Source: Paracoccaceae bacterium (lineage in GTDB: Bacteria; Pseudomonadota; Alphaproteobacteria; Rhodobacterales; Rhodobacteraceae). Taken from it: a stretch of 64,000 bases of DNA. Made by a program: the position numbers and the translations under genes. Positions within the stretch are counted from its first letter, which is position 1. Every line of letters begins with the position of its first letter. Below are positions 1 to 8,632 of the stretch, piece after piece. The stretch covers positions 1 through 64,000 of the forward strand of contig PWZT01000021.1 in NCBI GenBank assembly GCA_003567315.1. The letters are read 5' to 3'. The notes beneath the pieces are model-generated. The model had not been told where the DNA came from. It did not search any database and worked only from the letters and a program-made list of their open reading frames with translations.

Positions 1-425
1 CAAAGCAACACCACCATCGCGGTGCAACCCCATGCCACCATCCTCAGGATTTATCCCGCCAGACCCATCCAATCTCAGACCCGATCCAGCTCCCAGCACC
101 TCTTCGCCGCCGGTGAACCCCCATCTAGATAACACCTCAAACAAACGCAAGACCGAAAAGAATAGAAATAGCGAAAAAATCGTCGGGAAGAGGCGAGAGG
201 CACGTGCCGGTGGGAATCACGGATGATGACTTTCCGAAAAGCATCCAGATTGCCGTAGATCACGCGACCTCGGACACTTATTCGTGATTGGAACTGCCTA
301 TTTTCAAACGCTTAGAGAAAGCGCTTTGCATTTCAAGGCCCATCACGATGTTTTTGCGAGTCATCTGATAGCTGTCGTCGCGCGTTATTGCGGATGTCAA
401 TTCTGACGCAACCAAGGAGTAACTC
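1..425. other. No gene recognised; upstream region of the fasciclin gene
   Basis: This stretch of about 425 bases holds no convincing gene. The open frames on either strand are about 60 residues long, of low complexity, and lack a Shine-Dalgarno. An AT-richer patch lies at about 135-185. The last 100 bases presumably carry the promoter of the fasciclin gene, but I cannot pick a clear -35/-10 pair. The window edge may cut a neighbouring regulatory region. Confidence 0.5.
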
Positions 426-914
426 ATGATGAAGTCGTCTCTTAGCGCTATCGCACTCGCTACAGCAGTTGCGGTTCCCGGCCTCGCAAACTCGGGCAGC
501 CACTCCGAGCCCGGCACGATTGTCGATATCGCTGTCGAAAACGAGGCATTCTCCACGCTCGTTGCTGCGGTGACCGCCGCCGATCTGGTCGAGACGCTGC
601 AGGGTGAAGGTCCGTTCACGGTCTTTGCGCCAACCGATGATGCCTTTGCCGAGCTTCCCGAAGGAACACTGGAAGCGCTTCTCGAAGATATTCCGATGCT
701 GACATCGATCCTCACCTATCATGTGGTTCCGGGCGAAGTGATGTCTGGTGATCTTGCAGAGGGCTGCAATGAGGTGGAAACGGTCAATGGCGCGATGGCG
801 ACCATCTGCGCCGGCGACACGGTCACCATTGACGGCGCAACCGTCACACAAGCCGATATCGAGGCCAGCAATGGCGTCATCCATGTGATCGATGGCGTTA
901 TCCTGCCGCAATAA
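426..914 (+). CDS. Secreted single-domain fasciclin (FAS1) protein
   Basis: A 162-residue protein made of a signal peptide (residues 1-21, cleavage near PGLA) and one FAS1 domain. The first FAS1 motif is seen at about 41-75 (FSTLVAAV followed by [11 protein letters not shown]) and the closing motif [12 protein letters not shown] at 150-161. FAS1 domains are extracellular adhesion or stress-related modules; in bacteria such small secreted copies are common and poorly understood. Two cysteines (C114, C128) could form a disulfide. AAGGAG lies 6 bases before the chosen ATG; a second ATG one codon later is equally possible. A strong terminator follows at once, so the gene is probably transcribed alone. 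Confidence 0.88.
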   Translation: MMKSSLSAIALATAVAVPGLANSGSHSEPGTIVDIAVENEAFSTLVAAVTAADLVETLQGEGPFTVFAPTDDAFAELPEGTLEALLEDIPMLTSILTYHVVPGEVMSGDLAEGCNEVETVNGAMATICAGDTVTIDGATVTQADIEASNGVIHVIDGVILPQ

Positions 915-944
915 CAAGGTCTGGTCGCCTCTGGACGGGAGAGG

Positions 945-974
945 GGCGGGGTCGCATGACCCCGCCTTTTTCTT
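945..974 (+). terminator. Rho-independent terminator after the fasciclin gene
   Basis: A perfect 9-bp stem, GGCGGGGTC / GACCCCGCC, with a GCAT loop runs straight into TTTTTCTTT. It lies 30 bases after the stop codon. Confidence 0.9.
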
Positions 975-1075
975 TGGTCAAGTCTTGGGGACAAACCGTA
1001 CAGGAGCAGTATTCTTGCTTGCATGGGTATCCGTGCACTGCCTTACTGGCGGCACAATATCACTGAGGACGCTGC

Positions 1076-2437
1076 ATGATCGAACATCGCAAACGCATCT
1101 GGGGCTGGTGGATGTTCGATTGGGCAAACCAACCCTACAATATCCTCCTTCTTACCTTCATCTTCGCGCCCTATTTCACCTCGACAGTCGCACCCGATCC
1201 GGTCAGCGGTCAGGCGATGTGGGGTTGGATGCTCGCAATCGCGGGGCTGATCACGGCCTTTTTCGCGCCCATCCTCGGGGCCATCGCCGATAATTCAGGG
1301 CGCAAGCGCGTCTGGATCGTGTTCTGGTCGGCGCTCTACATGGCGGGCGCATCGTCGCTCTGGTTCGCGATGCCCGACGCAGAACCGACCCTCATAGTGC
1401 TGATCCTTCTGGCCTTCGCAGTCGGCATGGTCGGGCTGGAATACGGGATCGTATTCACGAATTCGGTCCTGCCCTCACTGGGCAAGCGTGCGGAATGGGG
1501 CAGGATATCAGGCACGGGCTGGGCAATCGGCTATATTGGCGGGCTGGTGTCGCTGTTCATCATGCTCGCCCTCTTTGCTGAAAATGATGACGGCGTGACG
1601 CTGATCGGGATCGCGCCCATTTTCGGGCTCGACCCCGAGATACGCGAAGGCACGCGCGCAGTCGGGCCGTTCACGGCGCTGTGGTATCTGGTTTTTGTCA
1701 TGCCCTTCTTCCTGTGGGTGAAAGAACCGCCCACGCCGCAAAAGGACCCCGACGCGCTGCGCCGGGGATTGCGCGAGTTGAAAACCACGCTGCTCGCCCT
1801 GCCGCAGACGAAGAGCCTCTTTGCCTATCTCGGCTCGTCCATGATCTATCGCGACGCACTCAATGGCATCTATGCGTTTGGCGGGATTTATGCGTCTGGC
1901 GTTCTGGGCTGGTCGCTGATCCAGATCGGGGTGTTCGGGATTATTGCGGCGGCGGTGGGCGCGGTGGGCTGTCTGATCGGCGGGCGGCTGGATTCGCGTT
2001 TCGGGCCGAAACCGGTGATCATCAGCTGCATCTGCGTGTTGCTGATTGTCTGTACGATCATAGTGAGCACGGACCGGACAATGGTGCTGTTCATGCCGAT
2101 AGATGCCGATTCGGGCCTGCCGGATATCGTCTTCTACCTCTGCGGTGCGCTGATCGGCGCGGGCGGCGGGGCGATGCAGGCAGCGAGCCGCACGATGCTC
2201 GTGCGCCAGGCCAATCCGGAGCGGATGACCGAAGGCTTCGGGCTCTACGCGCTGTCGGGCAAGGTGCTGTCCTTCATGGCCCCCGGTTTGATCGCACTGG
2301 CCACAATGATCACAGACAGCCAGCGGCTGGGCGTCACGCCGCTGATTTTGCTTTTCGCGATCGGATTGATCCTGCTACTCTGGGTCAAACCCGAAGGAGA
2401 GCCCGGACACCGATGCGCATCGCCCTCGCCGCCCTGA
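1076..2437 (+). CDS. MFS transporter of the UMF1 (Atg22-like) family
   Basis: A 453-residue, very hydrophobic protein with about 12 predicted membrane helices. The N-terminus has the family hallmark WWMFDWANQPY (residues 11-21), and the loop between helices 2 and 3 carries an MFS motif A, ADNSGRKR (71-78). UMF1 proteins resemble the yeast vacuolar amino-acid exporter Atg22; the substrate of the bacterial members is not known, so none is assigned. It sits in the inner membrane. Its 3' end overlaps the start of mepA by 25 bases, so the two are likely co-translated. Confidence 0.88.
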   Translation: MIEHRKRIWGWWMFDWANQPYNILLLTFIFAPYFTSTVAPDPVSGQAMWGWMLAIAGLITAFFAPILGAIADNSGRKRVWIVFWSALYMAGASSLWFAMPDAEPTLIVLILLAFAVGMVGLEYGIVFTNSVLPSLGKRAEWGRISGTGWAIGYIGGLVSLFIMLALFAENDDGVTLIGIAPIFGLDPEIREGTRAVGPFTALWYLVFVMPFFLWVKEPPTPQKDPDALRRGLRELKTTLLALPQTKSLFAYLGSSMIYRDALNGIYAFGGIYASGVLGWSLIQIGVFGIIAAAVGAVGCLIGGRLDSRFGPKPVIISCICVLLIVCTIIVSTDRTMVLFMPIDADSGLPDIVFYLCGALIGAGGGAMQAASRTMLVRQANPERMTEGFGLYALSGKVLSFMAPGLIALATMITDSQRLGVTPLILLFAIGLILLLWVKPEGEPGHRCASPSPP

Positions 2438-3297
2438 TCCTTGCGCTGCTGCCTGTCGCGGCACAGGCGCAATCGCTCGCAAATCAGCTCTTCGGCGCGA
2501 AGGCCATGCCCTCGCTGCAAGCCCCCGAGGCCATCGGGTCCTACGCCAATGGCTGCGCCGCCGGGCTGGTGCGACTGCCCGAGACCGGGCCGACATGGCA
2601 GGCGATGCGGCTGTCGCGCAATCGCAACTGGGGGCATCCCGATGCCATCGCCTATGTGCAGGATCTCTCGCGCAAGGCGGTGGAGATCGGCTGGCGCGGG
2701 CTGTATGTCGGCGATATCAGCCAGCCGCGCGGCGGGCCGATGACTTCGGGGCATGCAAGCCACCAGATCGGGCTCGATATCGATATCTGGATGCTCCCCC
2801 CGCAGCGGCTGGACCTTAGCCGTGCAGAGCGCGAATCCATCAGCTCGATCTCGGTGCGCACGGAGGATCAGCGCAGCGTCAATCGCAACTGGTCGCCACA
2901 GCATCACGAATTGCTCAGACAGGCCGCGCTGGATCCGCGCGTGGACCGAATTTTCGTGGCCGCCGCAGTCAAGATCGAGATGTGCAAGACAGCCACGCGG
3001 GCCGATACGCCATGGTTGCAGAGGATCCGGCCCGCTGTGGGGCATAATTTCCACTTCCATGTGCGCCTGAAATGCCCGCGTGGCAGTCGCAATTGCGTTA
3101 CCCAGACCCCGACTGTGGCAGAGCTTTCCAATGGCGGGAATGGATGCGACGAGACCTTGCAATGGTGGGTCACGGATTTCCTGGATCCGCCGCGGCGCGA
3201 GCGCACGGAGCCCGCGCAGCCACGCCGCCGCCATCCGCGTGAATTCACCATGACTGATCTGCCTGCAGAGTGTCAGCAGGTGCTGGCCTCGCAATAA
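2413..3297 (+). CDS. mepA: Penicillin-insensitive murein endopeptidase
   Basis: A 294-residue LAS-type zinc endopeptidase that cuts the D-Ala-mDAP cross-links of peptidoglycan in the periplasm. A signal peptide (about 1-19, ending AQA) is followed by the family's metal site: H114 and H117 with D122/D124 in SGHASHQIGLDID, and H211, H214 and H216 in GHNFHFH. Several cysteines (C48, C191, C221, C228) fit the disulfides of the periplasmic family. The ATG at 2413 is chosen because AAGGAGA lies 14-20 bases upstream and the signal peptide starts there; the frame is open much further upstream only as a shadow of the transporter gene. Confidence 0.93.
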   Translation: MRIALAALILALLPVAAQAQSLANQLFGAKAMPSLQAPEAIGSYANGCAAGLVRLPETGPTWQAMRLSRNRNWGHPDAIAYVQDLSRKAVEIGWRGLYVGDISQPRGGPMTSGHASHQIGLDIDIWMLPPQRLDLSRAERESISSISVRTEDQRSVNRNWSPQHHELLRQAALDPRVDRIFVAAAVKIEMCKTATRADTPWLQRIRPAVGHNFHFHVRLKCPRGSRNCVTQTPTVAELSNGGNGCDETLQWWVTDFLDPPRRERTEPAQPRRRHPREFTMTDLPAECQQVLASQ

Positions 3298-3428
3298 CGC
3301 GCGGCGAAATCACTTGAGTTATCTTGGGCCGGGGCGCAATCTCTGTGTCATGCGTCTGTCATCCATGTCGGGCATGGAAAGCAGCGTGAGACTGCCTCTG
3401 CACGCATCATTTCAGGGAGATGAACCTC

Positions 3429-5090
3429 ATGACGAAAGACGATTTCACAAAACGCAACATTCTTGACCGCCGCGGCTTTCTGACACTGGCCGGGGCCACG
3501 CTGGCAGTGACAGGGGCAGGCAAATTCAGCCTGACCACGGCGCAGGCGGGCACCGGCTTCACGCTCTCGGTGCTGCATATCAACGACATGCATTCGCGTA
3601 TCGACGAGATCAGCCGCTTCAACACCAATTGCTCGCCCTCGGATGCCGAGGAGGCGAATTGCTTTGGCGGCGCGGCCCGTCTGGCGACAGCCATCCGCGA
3701 GCGCCGCGCGGCGCTAGATGATGCAGGCAGGCCGCATGTCACACTCGATGCGGGCGACCAATCGCAAGGCACGCTCTATTACACCACCTATGGCGGGCGG
3801 GCCGAGGTCGAGATGATGAACGCCATCGGCTTCGATGCGATGACGCTGGGCAACCACGAGTTCAACCGCGGCCCCGAAAGCCTCGCGCGGATGCTCGACC
3901 TCGCCGAGTTCCCGATTGTCTCGGGCAATGTCCACGCCGCCCCCGGTTCGCCCCTCGACGGCAAGATCGCGGACCACCTGATCCTGGAGCGCGGGGGCGA
4001 AAGGATCGGGATTCTGGGGGTGACGACGCCCGACACAGTGTTCCTCTCCTCGCCGGGCGATGATGTGACCTTTCAGGACGATATCGAGCATCTGACCGAA
4101 GCAGTGGCGCGGCTGAAAGCCGAGGGCGTGGACAAGATCCTCGTGCTCAGCCATGTGGGCTATGTCCGCGACCAGCAGATCGCGGCGGAGGTGGATGGGA
4201 TCTCCGCCATCATCGGCGGGCACAGCCATACGCTGATGTCGAACAGCATCGACGACGCCACACAATACGCCGGGCTGGTCGAAAGCCCTTCGGGTCGCGC
4301 CGTGCCGATCATGCAGGCTTTCGCCTTCTCGCGCTTCATGGGCGAGGTCGCGCTGGAATTCGGCGAGGATGGCGCGGTGATCGCGGCCACGGGCGATACC
4401 ATCCTGCTTGATGCCGGTTTCGAGCCCGCCGAGGATATCGAGGCGCTGATCGAACCGCTGCGCGGGCCGATCGAGGAACTGACCCGCCGACCCGTGGCCG
4501 AGCTTGCCGCAGGCATCGATGGCAGCCGCGAAAGCTGCCGCGCAATGGAATGCGAAATGGGCAATACAGTCGCCGATGCGATGGTCGCAGAAGTCGAACA
4601 TCAGGGCATCCGCATCGCGCTCGCCAATGGCGGGGGTCTGCGCGCCTCGATGGGGGAAGGCACGATCACGCTGGGCGATGTGCTCACCGTGCTGCCCTTC
4701 CAGAACACGCTCTACACGCTCGAGGTTACTGGCGAGACATTGCTCGCCGCACTCGAGCACGGCGTGAACGGGGTCGAAGAAGGCGCCGGGCGTTTCCCGC
4801 AGGTGGCGGGCATCCGCTTCCGGCTGGATCTCTCGGTCGCACCGGATGAAGGCCGCGTTTCCGAGGTCGAGGTGATGGGTGCGGATGGCTGGGAGCCCAT
4901 CGACCCGGATGCGACCTATGGGCTTGTGACCAACAACTTCATGGCCGGGGGGGGCGATGGCTATGCGATGCTGCGCGAAGGCGGCATGAACGGCTATGAC
5001 ACCGCGATTGATCTGGCCGAAGTGCTGGCGCGCTATCTCTCGGAAAACGAGCCCTTCGCCCCGGAGATTGACGGGCGCATCCTGCAATAA
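3429..5090 (+). CDS. Tat-exported 5'-nucleotidase / metallophosphoesterase (UshA type)
   Basis: A 553-residue bifunctional nucleotidase-like enzyme that removes phosphate from nucleotides or nucleotide sugars in the periplasm. It begins with a twin-arginine signal (R14-R15 in DRRGFLTL, then a hydrophobic stretch ending AQAG). The metallophosphatase domain (about 45-300) shows LHINDMH, DAGDQSQG, LGNHEF, SHVG and GGHSHT, the metal ligands of the family. The C-terminal nucleotide-binding domain (about 345-525) has NTVADAM, ANGGGLR and LPFQNTL. Tat export suggests folding before transport. The second ATG is chosen because AGGGAGA stands right on top of the first one at 3420 and about 8 bases before 3429. 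Confidence 0.92.
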   Translation: MTKDDFTKRNILDRRGFLTLAGATLAVTGAGKFSLTTAQAGTGFTLSVLHINDMHSRIDEISRFNTNCSPSDAEEANCFGGAARLATAIRERRAALDDAGRPHVTLDAGDQSQGTLYYTTYGGRAEVEMMNAIGFDAMTLGNHEFNRGPESLARMLDLAEFPIVSGNVHAAPGSPLDGKIADHLILERGGERIGILGVTTPDTVFLSSPGDDVTFQDDIEHLTEAVARLKAEGVDKILVLSHVGYVRDQQIAAEVDGISAIIGGHSHTLMSNSIDDATQYAGLVESPSGRAVPIMQAFAFSRFMGEVALEFGEDGAVIAATGDTILLDAGFEPAEDIEALIEPLRGPIEELTRRPVAELAAGIDGSRESCRAMECEMGNTVADAMVAEVEHQGIRIALANGGGLRASMGEGTITLGDVLTVLPFQNTLYTLEVTGETLLAALEHGVNGVEEGAGRFPQVAGIRFRLDLSVAPDEGRVSEVEVMGADGWEPIDPDATYGLVTNNFMAGGGDGYAMLREGGMNGYDTAIDLAEVLARYLSENEPFAPEIDGRILQ

Positions 5091-5240
5091 CTGCCCTCAA
5101 AGCAATCAAATGACCACCCCGTCGCCCCGCTGCCTTGCAGCGTGGCGATTTCACGTTGATTTCCTGCGCACAGCACGCTACCTGCCGCGCAGCCTGACGG
5201 CACAAGTCTCCGCAACCTTGTCAAAACGGAAACCATATCC

Positions 5241-5864
5241 ATGACCCGCACTTATCTGCCCGGCATCATCGCCATGGCGGCCATCGTCGTCGCCTCCAAT
5301 ATTCTTGTCCAATTCCTCTTCGGCAACTGGCTCACTTGGGGGGCCTTCACCTATCCGCTGGCCTTTCTGGTCAATGACGTGATGAACCGCGTCTATGGCC
5401 CGGCAGCCGCGCGCAAGGTAGTCTGGGTCGGCTTTGCCGTGGGTGTCGGTTGCTCGCTCATCGGCACGCAGATCATGGGCGAATTCGGCCCGCTGGTCAC
5501 ACTTCGCATCGCGCTCGGCTCGGGCATTGCCTTCCTGACAGCCCAGATGCTCAACGTGTTCGTCTTCGACCGCCTGCGCGAAGGGCGCTGGTGGCGCGCG
5601 CCGCTGGGCTCGACCCTGATCGGCTCTGCGGTCGACACTGCCTTGTTTTTCAGCATCGCCTTTTCGGCCACGCTCAGCTTCATCGAGCCTGCGAATGATG
5701 TGTCCTGGGCCGGGGAAATCCTGCCAATGCTGGGGTTTGGGCCGGAAGTGCCGCTTTGGGTGAGCCTTGCTGTGGCTGATTGGGGTGTCAAACTTGCGCT
5801 CGCGCTGCTCGCGCTTGTGCCTTTCCGGCTGCTGGTGCTGAAATTAACCCAACCTGTCGCATAA
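5241..5864 (+). CDS. yhhQ: Queuosine precursor transporter, YhhQ/VUT family (DUF165)
   Basis: A 207-residue membrane protein with about six helices, of the family typified by E. coli YhhQ, which imports the 7-deazaguanine precursors preQ0/preQ1 used to make queuosine in tRNA. The pattern YPLAFLVNDVMNRVYG near residues 38-53 and DTALFFSIAF near 133-142 are typical. It stands alone, 150 bases after the nucleotidase. The family assignment is firm; the precise substrate is inferred from the family. Confidence 0.85.
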   Translation: MTRTYLPGIIAMAAIVVASNILVQFLFGNWLTWGAFTYPLAFLVNDVMNRVYGPAAARKVVWVGFAVGVGCSLIGTQIMGEFGPLVTLRIALGSGIAFLTAQMLNVFVFDRLREGRWWRAPLGSTLIGSAVDTALFFSIAFSATLSFIEPANDVSWAGEILPMLGFGPEVPLWVSLAVADWGVKLALALLALVPFRLLVLKLTQPVA

Positions 5865-5934
5865 AAACTTTTGACAAACACAAAATATGTGCCACCATTC
5901 CCTTATCAGCAACGCAATGAAAGGAGGTGGTCCA

Positions 5935-5991
5935 GTGTCTAGAGTGATGTTGGAGAGAGGTGTCAAAACAGTCAGAAGGGACAGAACCTGA
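5935..5991 (+). CDS. Possible 18-residue leader peptide rich in AGA/AGG codons
   Basis: A short frame starting at GTG 5935 and ending at TGA 5989-5991; it reads MSRVMLERGVKTVRRDRT. The run AAAGGAGGTGGTCCA just upstream matches the complement of the 3' end of 16S rRNA at 14 of 15 bases, the odd one being a G-U pair, with about 7 bases between AGGAGG and GTG. All five arginine codons are AGA or AGG, including the tandem AGA-AGG at 5974-5979, whereas nearby genes use CGC almost throughout. An ATG at 5917 in the same frame would place the Shine-Dalgarno inside the ORF. I do not recognise the peptide; it may be a regulatory leader or not be translated at all. Confidence 0.4.
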   Translation: MSRVMLERGVKTVRRDRT

Positions 5992-6062
5992 CGGCAGCCC
6001 GGATGGGAAACCCGTTCTGATTGGGCCATTGCTCTAATTGGCTCCATCTCCTGAAGCTCGCT

Positions 6063-6092
6063 AAGGGCCGTCTTGCTTCAAGACGGCCCTTT
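6063..6092 (+). terminator. Strong intrinsic terminator or attenuator before arfB
   Basis: A perfect 13-bp stem (6063-6075 with 6079-6091) closes on a 3-base CTT loop. The T tract is short (TTT), so some read-through is likely. It sits between the leader ORF and arfB rather than after a normal gene. Confidence 0.8.
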
Positions 6093-6115
6093 CGATTACC
6101 CGGATCAATTCAGCC

Positions 6116-6532
6116 ATGCGCATAAACGACCAGATCACCCTGCAGGAGTGGGAAATGACCGAAAGCTTCTCGCGTGCCTCCGGGCCGGGCGGGCAGAATG
6201 TCAACAAGGTCGCTACAGCGGTCGAGCTACGCTTCGAGGCCGAGCGCAGTCCCAACCTGCCCGGCCCGGTGAAGGCACGGCTCAAACGTCTGGCCGGGCG
6301 GCGCTGGACACATGATGGCGCGCTGATCCTGCGTGTGGAAGAGACACGCAGCCAGGCGCGCAACCGCGAAATCGCCCGCGCGCGATTGGCGGAGTTGATC
6401 CTTCAGGCCTGCAAACGCCCCAAACCGCGCATCGCCACGCGACCCACGCTGGCGAGCAAGCGCAGACGGCTCGAGGCAAAAGCGCATCGCGCCGTTGTAA
6501 AGGCGCGCCGCGCAACTCCGCCGACCGAATAG
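6116..6532 (+). CDS. arfB: Alternative ribosome-rescue factor, peptidyl-tRNA hydrolase ArfB (YaeJ)
   Basis: A 138-residue release-factor-like protein that hydrolyses peptidyl-tRNA on ribosomes stalled without a stop codon. The catalytic GGQ is at residues 25-27 (SGPGGQNVNKV). The long basic C-terminal tail (about 100-135, rich in K and R) is the part that enters the empty mRNA channel in the known family. No Shine-Dalgarno is visible at the chosen ATG; a later start at 6155 would cut into the domain. The terminator 24 bases upstream and the leader ORF before it suggest regulated read-through. Confidence 0.93.
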   Translation: MRINDQITLQEWEMTESFSRASGPGGQNVNKVATAVELRFEAERSPNLPGPVKARLKRLAGRRWTHDGALILRVEETRSQARNREIARARLAELILQACKRPKPRIATRPTLASKRRRLEAKAHRAVVKARRATPPTE

Positions 6533-6592
6533 TGACTTTCGTCATGTGACTGTTACATTGCCTCGGCAAGCGGAGAAAAAGGAAAAGAGCAG

Positions 6593-7051
6593 ATGAATAT
6601 CCGCACGTTGCCGCACGACATGCTCGACCATGTCATGGAATTCATGCGCCCTGCCTTCGTGCAGGCGGCGGCTCTGTGTTTGCGCGACACCAACCACGGG
6701 CCAGAGGTGCTGCTGATCCAGAGCCTGCGGCGCAAGCACTGGATCATCCCCAAAGGCTGGCCGATGAAGAACCGCTCATTGGCCGAGGCCGCTGAGATCG
6801 AGGCCTGGGAAGAAGCCGGGGTGCTCGGGCGCATCCATCCCGACCCGATCGGCGCGTTCACCTATACCAAGATCAAGAAAAGCGGGTTGCCTGTGCAATG
6901 CCGCCCACAGGTCTATCGGCTCGATGTCAGCGTGTGCCATGACAGCTATCCCGAGGCTGCAAGACGCACGCGCAAATGGGTAAGCCTGCTCGAGGCAGCA
7001 GAGACAGTGCGCAACCCGCAACTCGCGGAACTGCTTCGGAATTTTTCGTGA
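6593..7051 (+). CDS. NUDIX hydrolase
   Basis: A 152-residue NUDIX protein. The NUDIX box runs through about residues 57-79, with the catalytic-helix part EAWEEAGV, which keeps the paired metal-binding glutamates although the usual arginine before the first E is isoleucine. PKGWPM just before the box is typical of the subgroup related to diphosphoinositol polyphosphate and diadenosine polyphosphate hydrolases, but the substrate cannot be told from sequence. AAAAGGAAAAGAG precedes the ATG. It lies 60 bases after arfB and may be transcribed with it. Confidence 0.87.
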   Translation: MNIRTLPHDMLDHVMEFMRPAFVQAAALCLRDTNHGPEVLLIQSLRRKHWIIPKGWPMKNRSLAEAAEIEAWEEAGVLGRIHPDPIGAFTYTKIKKSGLPVQCRPQVYRLDVSVCHDSYPEAARRTRKWVSLLEAAETVRNPQLAELLRNFS

Positions 7052-7159
7052 TTTGCCGGAAGACCGCTGAATAATCCGTCCATGCGCCAGATCATTGTCG
7101 TTACCCATACGCTCTGCTACTAGCCGCCTGTCACATGGCCGTTACAGGAGCACGCGCGC

Positions 7160-8626
7160 GTGTCAGATCAAGCCGGAAAGTCCTGGAAAACCCTGAACAA
7201 GGACCTCGAGCGCATTTCGGCGCTGGAAACGGCGATGGCCTACACTGCGCGCCCGCTCGTGGCACCGGGGGTCGCGCTTGCCTTCATGGCGCTCACCGGC
7301 CTGATCACGGCCGTGCTGATCGGCTTCGACCCTCTGGGGCTGATCGTCGTCGCAGCCGCCATCATCGGCGCCTATATGGCCATCAATATCGGTGCAAATG
7401 ATGTGGCCAACAATATGGGCCCGGCGGTCGGCGCACGGGCGCTGACCATCGGCACCGCGCTGATCATCGCGGCGATTTGCGAGACCGCGGGGGCGCTGAT
7501 CGCTGGGGGCGATGTGGTCGGCACAGTCTCGCGCGGGATCATCGCGCCCGAATCCGTCGCCGAAACGCAGGTCTTCATCTGGGCGATGATGGCCGCCCTT
7601 CTTGCAGGCGCGCTCTGGGTCAATCTCGCGACATGGATCGGCGCGCCGGTCTCGACCACGCATTCCATCGTCGGCGGGGTGATGGGTGCAGGTATCGCCG
7701 CGGCAGGGTTCGCCGCTGTGAACTGGCCCACCATGGGCCGGATCGCGGCAAGCTGGGTGATCTCGCCGGTCCTCGGCGGGATTTTTGCAGCCTTCTTTCT
7801 CGCGATCATCAAGTCGCGCATCATCTACCGCCCCAACATGATCGAGGCCGCGCGGTTCTGGGTGCCCATCCTTATCGGCATCATGGGCGGCTGCTTCACC
7901 ACCTATCTGGCGCTCAAGGGGCTCGACAAGATTTACAATATCAGCTTCGGCAATGCTCTTCTTCTTGGGCTCGTAGTCGGGCTGGTGCTCACCTTTGCCA
8001 TGCGCCCTGTCATCCGTCGCCAGAGCGAGGGGATGGAAAATCGCAAGAAATCGCTGAAAATTCTGTTCAACATCCCGCTGATCTTCTCGGCGGCGCTACT
8101 CTCCTTCGCGCATGGCGCCAATGACGTGGCCAATGCAATCGGCCCGGTGGCTGCGATCGTGCATGCGGTGCAGGATGGAGGCGCTGCCGATCAGGTGGGC
8201 ATTCCGCTCTGGGTGATGCTGATCGGGGGGGTCGGCCTGTCGATTGGTCTGCTTCTCTTCGGGCCCAAGCTGATCAATATCGTGGGCAGCGAGATCACAA
8301 GGCTCAACGCGATGCGCGCCTATTGCGTGGCACTGGCCGCCGCGATCACGGTGATCTTCGCCTCATGGCTGGGGCTCCCGGTGAGCTCGACCCATATCGC
8401 CATCGGTGCGATCTTTGGTGTGGGCTTCTTCCGCGAATGGTATCATGAGCGCATCCTGAAAGAGAACCGCGCTGATCTGACCAGCCCGCTCGAAGTCAGA
8501 AAGCGCAAGAAAGTGGTGCGGCGGGCGCATTTCCTCACCATCATCGCTGCATGGGTCGTGACTGTGCCGTCTGCGGCTCTGCTCTCTGCCGGGCTGTTCT
8601 TCGTGATGAACCTCATCGCCATCTGA
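7160..8626 (+). CDS. pit: Inorganic phosphate transporter, PiT family
   Basis: A 488-residue inner-membrane protein. The two inverted PiT signature repeats are clear: GANDVANN (78-85) and HGANDVAN (about 317-324). PiT transporters bring in phosphate as a neutral metal-phosphate complex with protons. The start is GTG, with CAGGAG 9 bases upstream. No phoU-like pit accessory gene is adjacent. The gene ends against a hairpin plus palindromic repeat element that also faces the convergent NYN gene. Confidence 0.93.
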   Translation: MSDQAGKSWKTLNKDLERISALETAMAYTARPLVAPGVALAFMALTGLITAVLIGFDPLGLIVVAAAIIGAYMAINIGANDVANNMGPAVGARALTIGTALIIAAICETAGALIAGGDVVGTVSRGIIAPESVAETQVFIWAMMAALLAGALWVNLATWIGAPVSTTHSIVGGVMGAGIAAAGFAAVNWPTMGRIAASWVISPVLGGIFAAFFLAIIKSRIIYRPNMIEAARFWVPILIGIMGGCFTTYLALKGLDKIYNISFGNALLLGLVVGLVLTFAMRPVIRRQSEGMENRKKSLKILFNIPLIFSAALLSFAHGANDVANAIGPVAAIVHAVQDGGAADQVGIPLWVMLIGGVGLSIGLLLFGPKLINIVGSEITRLNAMRAYCVALAAAITVIFASWLGLPVSSTHIAIGAIFGVGFFREWYHERILKENRADLTSPLEVRKRKKVVRRAHFLTIIAAWVVTVPSAALLSAGLFFVMNLIAI

Positions 8627-8632
8627 CCGCGC

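Larger units (their letters stand above)
5871..6092 (+). promoter_or_regulatory. Putative leader/attenuator region upstream of arfB
   Basis: A compact unit: a TTGACA -35-like box (5871-5876; a -10 box is weak, ACCATT at 17 bases), a near-perfect anti-16S Shine-Dalgarno (5920-5934), an 18-codon ORF, a segment overlapping its stop codon that can pair with the terminator's 5' arm (5990-5995 GACGGC with 6067-6072 GCCGTC), and a strong terminator 24 bases before arfB. A further 9-bp pairing (AGGAGGTGG 5922-5930 with CCATCTCCT 6044-6052, one G-U) could mask the ribosome site. These pairings are seen in the sequence; that they control arfB is inference. Confidence 0.5.

Noticed and set aside
1681-2412. 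Long N-terminal extension of MepA overlapping the MFS gene
   Set aside because: The extension is out-of-frame MFS sequence; the signal peptide and ribosome site place the start at 2413.
5990-6062. tRNA or tmRNA-like gene before arfB
   Set aside because: No acceptor stem, T-loop (TTCRANY) or CCA-end arrangement can be folded; the leader interpretation explains the segment better.
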